From positions 1 through 46,595 of the forward strand of contig CAMCHO010000014.1 of assembly GCA_945874455.1 (NCBI GenBank): a DNA stretch of 46,595 nt, read 5' to 3'. The translations under genes and the position numbers were made by a program. The notes under the pieces were generated by a model that did not search any database, had not been told where the DNA came from, and saw nothing but the letters and a program-made list of their open reading frames with translations. The stretch's first letter is position 1. Every line of letters starts with the position of its first letter. Shown here in pieces: positions 40,711 to 46,595 of this stretch. The stretch is from Opitutus sp. GAS368 (GTDB lineage: Bacteria > Verrucomicrobiota > Verrucomicrobiia > Opitutales > Opitutaceae).

Positions 40711-42150
40711 ATGCGCTTAGTTCTCCCTTGCTGGCTGGTTTCACCGCTCGCGTGGTGCGGTTTCTTTTTGTGCCTCGCGGCTAAAGCGCCGCTGAGCGCG
40801 GCGCCCGCGCCGCGCCCCGACATCGTCGTCTTCCTCTCCGACGATCACGCCCAACTCGACGCCACGCCCTACGGCGCGACCGACGTGCGCACGCCCCACA
40901 TGCAGCAACTTGCCGGCGACGGCCTGGTGTTCACGCACGCCTTTATCGCTTCGCCCGCTTGTGCGCCGAGCCGTTCCGCAATGCTGACCGGCCTGATGCC
41001 CGCCCGCAACGGGGCCGAGAATAACCACACCTACAAACGCGACGACATCACGTCGCTCCCAGAAAAACTCCGCGCCCTCGGTTACCAGACCGCCGCTTTC
41101 GGCAAGGTCGCTCACGGTGCCCATGACATCACGCGCCACGGGTTTGACGTCACCGCTCCGAGCCACGCCGCCGCCGTCGTTGGAAAATTCCTCGCCGAGC
41201 GCGATCGCTCCAAACCGCTCTGTCTCTTCGTCGGCACGCATGAGCCGCATGTGCCTTGGCCTGATCTCGACGGCTACGACCCGACGAAAATCAACCTACC
41301 GCCCGCGCACATGGACACGCCGGAGACCCGTGCTTTCCGGGCCCGTTATTATACGGATATCACCAAAGCCGATACCCAGCTCGGCGAACTACGCGCGCTG
41401 ACCCGCACTCATCTCGACGCGTCGCGCACGCTCTTCGTTTATACCAGTGACCACGGCGCGCAGTGGCCCTTCGGCAAGTGGAATCTCTACGATGCCGGCA
41501 TCCGCGTGCCGCTCCTCGTCGCGTGGCCGAGCGTGATTGCGCCCGGCTCACGCACGGCGGCAATGGTGCAGTGGATCGATCTGCTCCCGACCTTGATTGA
41601 GGCTGCTGAGGGGACTGTTCCGCCCGCTCTCGACGGCCGCTCTTTTCTCTCCGTGTTGCGCGGTCACGCAACCGCCCACCGCGAGACAATCTACACCACG
41701 CATAGTGGCGACGGACGCATGAACGTTTACCCGATTCGCTCCGTCCGCACCGCCGAGTGGAAACTCATTGTGAACCTGCACCCCGAGTTTGCCCACACGA
41801 CGCACATCGACAAAGCCCTCGCGCGCGATGGTGGCCGCTACTGGCTCTCGTGGTTTGAAAAGGCCCAGACCGATCCGGCCGCCGCGGCCATCGTTCGCCG
41901 CTATCACGAGCGTCCCGCTGTCGAGCTCTACGACTTGCGCGCCGATCCCTACGAGCAATGCAATCTCGCCGCGCTCCCGGCGCACGCTGCCCGTGTCAGC
42001 GAAATGCGCGCCCAGCTCACCGCATGGATGCAGCAACAGGGTGACCGTGAAACCGTTTTCAACGAACCCCGCCTGCTCGCTGATCCTGCCTCGACGCGTC
42101 CCGGTGCCAACTCCGGCACTGATCAGCCGCCGGGCAAAAATAAGAAATAA
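40711..42150 (+). CDS. Secreted sulfatase (S1 family, sulfamidase-like), third of three
   Basis: A 479-residue sulfatase with a signal peptide at 1-30 (two Cys in the core, ending APLSAAPA). Asp44 and Asp45 in VVFLSDDHAQLDAT are metal ligands and the nucleophile motif ASPACAPSRSAMLTGLMPAR has Cys84-x-Pro-x-Arg88. AFGKVAHG replaces the common GKWH; VYTSDHGAQWPFGKW and WIDLLPTLIEAA follow. The HAQLDAT-type start and short loops resemble heparan N-sulfatase/sulfamidase-like bacterial enzymes. The C-terminus ends in GKNKK. The upstream start at 40570 is rejected since it adds 47 residues before the signal peptide. Confidence 0.92.
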   Translation: MRLVLPCWLVSPLAWCGFFLCLAAKAPLSAAPAPRPDIVVFLSDDHAQLDATPYGATDVRTPHMQQLAGDGLVFTHAFIASPACAPSRSAMLTGLMPARNGAENNHTYKRDDITSLPEKLRALGYQTAAFGKVAHGAHDITRHGFDVTAPSHAAAVVGKFLAERDRSKPLCLFVGTHEPHVPWPDLDGYDPTKINLPPAHMDTPETRAFRARYYTDITKADTQLGELRALTRTHLDASRTLFVYTSDHGAQWPFGKWNLYDAGIRVPLLVAWPSVIAPGSRTAAMVQWIDLLPTLIEAAEGTVPPALDGRSFLSVLRGHATAHRETIYTTHSGDGRMNVYPIRSVRTAEWKLIVNLHPEFAHTTHIDKALARDGGRYWLSWFEKAQTDPAAAAIVRRYHERPAVELYDLRADPYEQCNLAALPAHAARVSEMRAQLTAWMQQQGDRETVFNEPRLLADPASTRPGANSGTDQPPGKNKK

Positions 42151-42510
42151 GACCACTCTGAATCCGCGCTGCCGCCGGGGTCGCGCGATTTTCTCCTGCG
42201 CTGCCTCGTCGAGATTCGCCGCGTCGAGCAGCTCGTAAAAACCGTCGCTCAATGTGGCGGTTGGGCAGAGCATCGCGGACCCGCGTTGCTGATAACAGGC
42301 CGGTACCGCCGCGTAGTCGCCGAACCGCAGGTGGGTTTTGCGGCCCGGGCCAAGGAGGGGACGGAGTGGCGCGACCGGGATCAGCGGGGTTTCCGCATTC
42401 GGAACGCGCGGATGGGCAAGTCTGGCTCAGGGGAGTGGATACGCGGTCGATCGGGAAGCGCTGGGTGTTTTCGCGGTTGCGCGGCCGATAAAACGCCCTC
42501 TCTTGGCAGC
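42151..42510. other. Gap with an unidentified minus-strand protein-like frame
   Basis: No plus-strand gene. On the minus strand an open frame from about 42480 to 42160 continues into the antisense of the third sulfatase and has protein-like wording, for example FGDYAAVPACYQQRGSAM, then FYELLDAANLDEAAQEKIA. It might be the remains of a gene whose 3' end was replaced when the sulfatase cluster arrived. Family not recognised, no good start, and chance cannot be excluded in GC-rich DNA. Confidence 0.35.
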
Positions 42511-43146
42511 GTGAATCTTTATGTGCTGCCCGCCGGGGCGATCCAAACCAATGCCTACTTACTGACCGCGCCGGAACGCGGCGAGGCCGTGCTCATCGAT
42601 GCGCCGGGGGAGGTCTGGGCGGATGTTGAACCGATTTTGAAAAAGGAGAAGTGCACGTTGACGGAGCTGTGGCTGACGCATGGGCACTGGGATCACACGC
42701 AGGGTGGGGCGGCCGTGGTGCGGGCGACCGGGGCCAAGGTGCGCGCGCATCGGGAGGATCGGAACTTGATCGAGACGCCGGAAATTATGGAGCGGTTTAT
42801 GGGTGAGAAGCTGGGGCTCGAGCCGGTGCCCGTGGACCACTGGGTCGTGCAGGGCGAGCGGCTGACGGCGCTCGGATGTGACGTCGAGGTGCGGCATGTG
42901 CCCGGACATTGTCCCGGCAACGTGTTGTTCTATTTCGCGGCGACGGGCTCGGTGTTCGTAGGCGACGCGTTGTTCAGTGGCAGTGTCGGTCGGTCGGATT
43001 TGCCGGGAGGAGATTTCGAGGTGCTGGCGCAATCCATTCGCGGTCAAATTTACACGTTGCCGGAAAAGACAGTCGTGTTTCCCGGACACGGACCTAAGAC
43101 GACGGTTGCCCATGAACGTGCTTCCAACCCCTATGTCCGCGGCTGA
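42511..43146 (+). CDS. Metallo-beta-lactamase-fold hydrolase (glyoxalase II-like)
   Basis: A 211-residue zinc hydrolase of the MBL fold. Begins LYVLPAGAIQTNAYLLTAPE; the metal signature THGHWDHTQGG (56-66) carries H-x-H-x-D-H, followed by VRHVPGHCPGNVLFYF, VFVGDALFSGSVGRSDLPGG and VVFPGHGPKTTVAHERASNP, which supply the other ligands. Length and motifs match short glyoxalase II-like thioesterases of the YcbL type. The start is GTG at 42511; in-frame codons extend to 42286 but that extension is Arg/Gly-rich without similarity. Its end overlaps ribD by 14 bp. Confidence 0.85.
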   Translation: MNLYVLPAGAIQTNAYLLTAPERGEAVLIDAPGEVWADVEPILKKEKCTLTELWLTHGHWDHTQGGAAVVRATGAKVRAHREDRNLIETPEIMERFMGEKLGLEPVPVDHWVVQGERLTALGCDVEVRHVPGHCPGNVLFYFAATGSVFVGDALFSGSVGRSDLPGGDFEVLAQSIRGQIYTLPEKTVVFPGHGPKTTVAHERASNPYVRG

Positions 43147-44293
43147 ACACGAAGTCTTGATGCGGCGTGCGCTCGGCCTGGCGCGCGGCGTGTGGGGGAC
43201 GACGCATCCGAATCCGATGGTCGGGGCGTTGATCGTCGAGGACGGACAGGTCGTGGCGGAAGGGGCGACGGCGCCGGATGGCGGGCCGCACGCGGAGCGT
43301 TTGGCTCTGCTGGCCCGCGGCAAACCGCCGCAGCCTGGAGCGACGCTCTATGTGACGATGGAGCCGTGCTCGACGCAGGGTCGCACCGGTGCGTGCACCG
43401 ATGCGATCATCGCGTCGGGAATCAAACGCGTGGTGATCGGAGCGACCGATCCGAATCCAGCGCATAACGGCAAGGGATGCGAGGTGCTGCGGGCGGCGGG
43501 GATTGAGGTGATCGCTGGAGTGCTCGCGGGCGAGTGCACGGATCTGAACCTCATTTTTAACCACTGGATCACCTCGGGTGGGCCGATGTTAGCTGCGAAG
43601 TCGGCGTCTACGTTGGATGGGAAAATTGCGAGCCGCACGGGTGATTCGCAGTGGATCACGAATGAGGCTTCGCGGGCGGATGTGCACCGCTGGCGTCGGC
43701 TCTTCCCCGGCATCGCCGTCGGGGCGCTGACGGTTTTGAAGGATAACCCACGGCTCACGGCGAGGCGGGCCGGGGAGGCGGAATGGTGTCCATGGCGCTT
43801 TGTATTCGACGGACTGTTGCGGACGGTCGTCGACAAAAGTCTCCCGGCGGTCTTCACGGATGAATTTCGCGAACGCACCATCGTGGTGACGACTCCGCAT
43901 GGCGGCTTGGGCTATGTGCGCAAACTGCGGGATATGGGCATCAAAGTGTGGTGTTTCGAATCCGCGACGCAGCGGGTCTCCTTCACCGATTTCCGGAAGA
44001 AGTGTGCGGAAGAACGGATCGCGGGGGTGTATTTCGAAGGCGGCGCGCAACTCCTCAGTGAATTAGTGCGGGCGCGGCAGCTGGATTACCTCTTTAATTA
44101 CCGAGCGCCGTTATTTTTTGCGGATGACAAGGCCAAGAGCGTTTTTGGCGGGCTGCGCCCGGAGCGGCTGGATCAGGGGGTGCGGTTGGTGGATGTGTGC
44201 CACGAGTCTTTTGGTGAGGATGCCTTGATGCGAGGGCGCGTGGTGTTTCCGGAGAAGATGTTGATCGATGAAAATTTTTTTGGCGTCCGGTAA
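43133..44293 (+). CDS. ribD: Bifunctional diaminohydroxyphosphoribosylaminopyrimidine deaminase / reductase
   Basis: RibD, 386 residues, carries out two successive steps of riboflavin synthesis. The deaminase domain (1-145) has the zinc site HAE (His53, Glu55) in GGPHAERLALL, Cys79 and Cys88 in MEPCSTQGRTGACTDAI. The reductase domain begins LAAKSASTLDGKIASRTGDS (about 163) with ITNEASRADVHRWR, and YFEGGAQLLSELVRARQLD near the end binds NADPH. Length is normal (about 360-390). The start at 43133 overlaps the hydrolase gene; an ATG seven codons upstream is also possible. The rdgB start overlaps its 3' end by 26 bp. Confidence 0.95.
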   Translation: MSAAEHEVLMRRALGLARGVWGTTHPNPMVGALIVEDGQVVAEGATAPDGGPHAERLALLARGKPPQPGATLYVTMEPCSTQGRTGACTDAIIASGIKRVVIGATDPNPAHNGKGCEVLRAAGIEVIAGVLAGECTDLNLIFNHWITSGGPMLAAKSASTLDGKIASRTGDSQWITNEASRADVHRWRRLFPGIAVGALTVLKDNPRLTARRAGEAEWCPWRFVFDGLLRTVVDKSLPAVFTDEFRERTIVVTTPHGGLGYVRKLRDMGIKVWCFESATQRVSFTDFRKKCAEERIAGVYFEGGAQLLSELVRARQLDYLFNYRAPLFFADDKAKSVFGGLRPERLDQGVRLVDVCHESFGEDALMRGRVVFPEKMLIDENFFGVR

Positions 44294-44870
44294 CGCGCAC
44301 AAGGCGGTCGAGCTGCAAGCGCTCGCGTTTGCGGAAAATTTGCCGATCGAGATGATCTCCGCGCGGGCAGTGGGCGGCATGCCGGACGTCGCCGAGGACA
44401 CCGGGACTTTTATCGGCAATGCGCGTAAGAAGGCACTCGCGTTACGGATCAAATTGCCGACGGACGCGTGGGTGCTCGCGGACGACAGCGGACTGTGTGT
44501 GGATGCCCTGGACGGTGGTCCCGGAGTGGAGTCGGCCTACTATGCTGGATCGCAGGGCGACGGTGCGGCCAATCTGGCGAAGTTGATTGCGATGATGAGG
44601 GGAGTGCCGGCCGAACGGCGCGGAGCGTCTTTTGTGTGCGTGCTTTTCATCGCCGGACCGGCTGGGGTTGAGCATATTTTCGAAGGAAAATGTCTCGGAA
44701 GGCTGAGCGAGGAGCCGCGAGGTGGGGCAGGCTTTGGCTATGATCCGCTCTTCATGCCGGAGGGGTACGCTGCGAGTTTCGCGGAGTTGGGTGACGCTGT
44801 GAAAAACGCGATCAGTCACCGGGCCCGAGCGTGGACGCAGTTGGCGGAGTGGATACGCCGTATGCGGTAA
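44268..44870 (+). CDS. rdgB: dITP/XTP pyrophosphatase (Ham1/RdgB)
   Basis: RdgB, 200 residues, hydrolyses non-canonical purine triphosphates (ITP, XTP, dITP) to monophosphates, keeping them out of DNA and RNA. Motifs: the start IFLASGNAHKAVELQALA (substrate Ser-x-Asn-x-x-K), ADDSGLCVDALDGGPGVESAYYAG with the acidic metal site, and GFGYDPLFMPEGY and FAELGDAVKNAISHRARAW near the C-terminus. Length is normal (195-205). Its start lies in the last 26 bases of ribD, so the two are probably translationally coupled. Confidence 0.95.
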   Translation: MKIFLASGNAHKAVELQALAFAENLPIEMISARAVGGMPDVAEDTGTFIGNARKKALALRIKLPTDAWVLADDSGLCVDALDGGPGVESAYYAGSQGDGAANLAKLIAMMRGVPAERRGASFVCVLFIAGPAGVEHIFEGKCLGRLSEEPRGGAGFGYDPLFMPEGYAASFAELGDAVKNAISHRARAWTQLAEWIRRMR

Positions 44871-44943
44871 GACGGATGGTGGTCAGGGCGGCGCGACGGC
44901 GAGGACGACGTGGAGGGCGTGCCAAAAAATGCTCGCCGGTGGA

Positions 44944-44969
44944 GGCAGGTGCTCGCGTCGGGACCTGCC
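44944..44969 (+). promoter_or_regulatory. Hairpin in the metG leader
   Basis: GGCAGGT (44944-44950) and ACCTGCC (44963-44969) form an exact 7-bp stem with a 12-base loop, 67 bases before the metG ATG. No T run follows, so it is not a terminator. It may be a leader structure; no known riboswitch or T-box core was recognised. Confidence 0.35.
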
Positions 44970-45036
44970 GAGGAGAGTGAGGTGCGTCAAAACTTTCGAC
45001 ATTGAGCGGTGGGCGCGATTGGCTGACGGAATTGAC

Positions 45037-46590
45037 ATGAAGTCCTTCTACATCACGACCGCCATCGACTATGTGAATGGTTCGCCGCACCTGGGCCACG
45101 CCTATGAAAAAGTCCTGACGGACACCATTGCGCGTTTCCGCCGGCAAATGGGGGACCGGGTGCATTTTTTGACTGGGGTCGACGAACACGGCCAAAAAGT
45201 GCAGGCGAGTGCCAAGAAGCAAGGGATGCCGCCCCAACAATTTTGCGACGAAGTGAGCGCGGAGTTTCGGGCGCTCTTGCCGAAGCTGAACATTTCGAAC
45301 GACGATTTTATTCGTACGACCGAAGAGCGGCACCAGCAAGTCGTGCGGGCGGTGCTCCAGCAACTCTTCGACAAGGGCGAAATCTATAAAGCGGAATACA
45401 CGGGTTTTTACTCGGCCCGGCAGGAGCAATTCTTGCAGGACAAGGACCGGTTGCCGGACGGCACGTGGCCGGAGCTCTTCGGTGAAGTGACCGAGATAGC
45501 GGAGTCGAACTACTTCTTTAAGCTGAAGCAGTATCAGGAGTGGCTCGTGGACTTTCTGGCGAAGAACGAGCATTTTATTTTCCCCCAATATCGGCAGAAG
45601 CAGGTGCAGGAATTTTTGAAGGAGCCGCTGAACGATCTGTGCATCTCGCGTCCGCGGGAGCGGTTGGAATGGGGGATTTCGCTGCCGTTCGACGACGGCT
45701 ACGTGACCTACGTGTGGTTTGATGCGCTGCTGAATTACTATTCAGCGGTGGTCGATCGGCCCGAGATTTGGGCGGAGGCGCACCATGTGATCGGTAAAGA
45801 TATTCTGGTGCCGCCGCATGCGGTCTATTGGCCGATCATGCTCAAGGCGGCGGGGATTTCTCTGCCGAAGGGAATCATCGCTCATGGTTGGTGGATGACG
45901 CGCGGATCGAAAATGTCGAAGAGCACGGGTAATGCACTCAATCCGCTCGACCTCGTGGCCGAGTTTGGGGCTGACGCCTTTCGGTATTTTCTCATTCGTG
46001 AAATGAACGTTGGGCAAGACAGCGACTTCACGCGGGAGCAGTTTTTGGTGCGCTACAACAGCGAACTTGCGAATAATTTAGGGAATCTTGTGAACCGCAC
46101 GCTGAACATGACCACGCGTTTTTCTGCAGGGGTCGTGCCGGCGGCGGAAGTCGAAGAAGCGCTCGAGAAGAGCCTGCGGGACCTCTGGACCCAGACTCGC
46201 GACGAGTTTATCCCGCAGTGCGAAGGCTATCAGTTTCACACGGCGCTCGAGCGGGCGATGGTGTTTCTGACCGAGACGAATGCCTACATTGAAAAGCGGG
46301 CGCCCTGGAAGCTCGGCAAGTCGACCGAAGCGAACGATCAGGCGCTGCTGCGTACGGTGCTGGCCACCATCGCAGAAGCCTTGCGGCTGGTGGTCGCCGC
46401 CGTGCAACACGTGATGCCATCCACGACGGAGAAAATCAACGCGGTGCTCGGCTACACGCCGGGTGCCGTGTGGCGTGACGAATTGAATTGGGGTGGCAAA
46501 CTTACGGGCGCCAAGGTCGCGGGTGCGTTGGTGCTGTTTCCGCGGCCGGCACCGCCGGAGAAGGCACCGGTAGCGGTGGCCAAGGCGTAG
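45037..46590 (+). CDS. metG: Methionyl-tRNA synthetase
   Basis: MetRS, 517 residues, charging elongator and initiator tRNA(Met). The HIGH-like motif is in ITTAIDYVNGSPHLGHAYEK (6-25), KMSKS is in RGSKMSKSTGNALNP, and FLTGVDEHGQKVQ, YVWFDALLNYYSAV and IGKDILVPPHAVYWP are family signatures. The connective peptide lacks the zinc-binding Cys residues (it reads SARQEQFLQDKDRLPDG), so this is a zinc-free MetRS. There is no C-terminal tRNA-binding (Arc1p/Tu-like) domain; the end is Ala/Pro-rich. ATG at 45037 is chosen because earlier in-frame residues are Arg-rich with no similarity. The gene is complete at the right window edge. Confidence 0.96.
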   Translation: MKSFYITTAIDYVNGSPHLGHAYEKVLTDTIARFRRQMGDRVHFLTGVDEHGQKVQASAKKQGMPPQQFCDEVSAEFRALLPKLNISNDDFIRTTEERHQQVVRAVLQQLFDKGEIYKAEYTGFYSARQEQFLQDKDRLPDGTWPELFGEVTEIAESNYFFKLKQYQEWLVDFLAKNEHFIFPQYRQKQVQEFLKEPLNDLCISRPRERLEWGISLPFDDGYVTYVWFDALLNYYSAVVDRPEIWAEAHHVIGKDILVPPHAVYWPIMLKAAGISLPKGIIAHGWWMTRGSKMSKSTGNALNPLDLVAEFGADAFRYFLIREMNVGQDSDFTREQFLVRYNSELANNLGNLVNRTLNMTTRFSAGVVPAAEVEEALEKSLRDLWTQTRDEFIPQCEGYQFHTALERAMVFLTETNAYIEKRAPWKLGKSTEANDQALLRTVLATIAEALRLVVAAVQHVMPSTTEKINAVLGYTPGAVWRDELNWGGKLTGAKVAGALVLFPRPAPPEKAPVAVAKA

Positions 46591-46595
46591 GGGCG

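Noticed and set aside
1-46595. CRISPR arrays, prophage, integrase, rRNA, tmRNA or SRP RNA
   Set aside because: No spaced direct repeats, phage structural genes, recombinase motifs or conserved RNA cores were seen while reading both strands.

Overview
The window looks like chromosomal DNA of a Gram-negative member of the Verrucomicrobiota, probably an Opitutaceae-like bacterium. This is inferred from protein content, not from a marker-gene search. The DNA is GC-rich and recognisable Shine-Dalgarno sequences are scarce. Supporting features are DUF1080 (3-keto-disaccharide hydrolase type) proteins, a cluster of secreted S1-type sulfatases, LpxB (lipid A, so an outer membrane), a DUF1537 sugar-acid kinase, a histone-tail-like Lys/Ala/Pro protein and PolX with a PHP domain. 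Most of it is ordinary housekeeping sequence. No CRISPR array, prophage, integron or intact insertion sequence was seen.

Layout. 0.2-0.8 kb: a secreted DUF1080 protein. 1.5-3.0 kb: rpsP-trmD-rplS (rimM absent, hairpin terminators after rpsP and rplS). 3.3-8.9 kb: guaB, divergent from menC-menE and polX. 8.9-9.2 kb: relic of an ExeA-type ATPase. 9.3-13.0 kb: an FtsB-like protein, a UDP-sugar pyrophosphorylase and a phosphosugar mutase, a cell-envelope precursor set. 13.1-17.2 kb (minus strand): a secreted glycosidase-like protein, a DUF1537 kinase, a VOC relic, DUF1080 and an internally deleted isopropylmalate-dehydrogenase-like gene, which looks like a decaying sugar-catabolism cluster. 17.5-19.7 kb: a Gfo/Idh/MocA oxidoreductase and lpxB. 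19.9-21.9 kb: hemA with a HemX-like membrane protein. 22.0-23.9 kb: a GDSL esterase autotransporter. 23.9-26.4 kb (minus): a SAM methyltransferase, a Uma2 endonuclease-like protein and an RsmB-like methyltransferase. 26.6-29.4 kb: a Tat-exported TIM-barrel protein, a left-handed beta-helix protein and trpS. 29.6-33.2 kb (minus): tyrA-aroA-cmk-plsC, each junction overlapping by 4 bp. 33.3-35.5 kb: a membrane coiled-coil protein with a SUMF1-like domain, and an EVE protein. 36-37.4 kb: a small membrane ORF, a PIN/TRAM relic, tRNA-Ala(CGC) and a histone-tail protein with a carbohydrate-binding-like domain. 37.7-42.15 kb: three sulfatases in a row. 42.5-46.6 kb: a metallo-beta-lactamase-fold hydrolase, ribD, rdgB and metG.

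How the genes fit together. menC/menE act in menaquinone synthesis. tyrA/aroA act in aromatic amino acid synthesis, with cmk and plsC coupled to them. The UDP-sugar pyrophosphorylase, mutase, lpxB, Gfo/Idh protein and FtsB-like protein point to envelope precursors and division. The sulfatases, DUF1080 proteins, glycosidase-like protein and TIM-barrel protein suggest growth on sulfated or modified polysaccharides.

The most notable structure lies between or inside the intact genes. At least four gene relics can be read only by changing frame or by spotting internal deletions. Short tandem repeats (7-mer and 9-mer) sit inside or directly before genes. Several exact inverted repeats occur in control regions. 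The strand composition appears to flip over the sulfatase cluster. A SUMF1-like domain has lost its catalytic cysteines. I saw no clear novel defence or mobile system.
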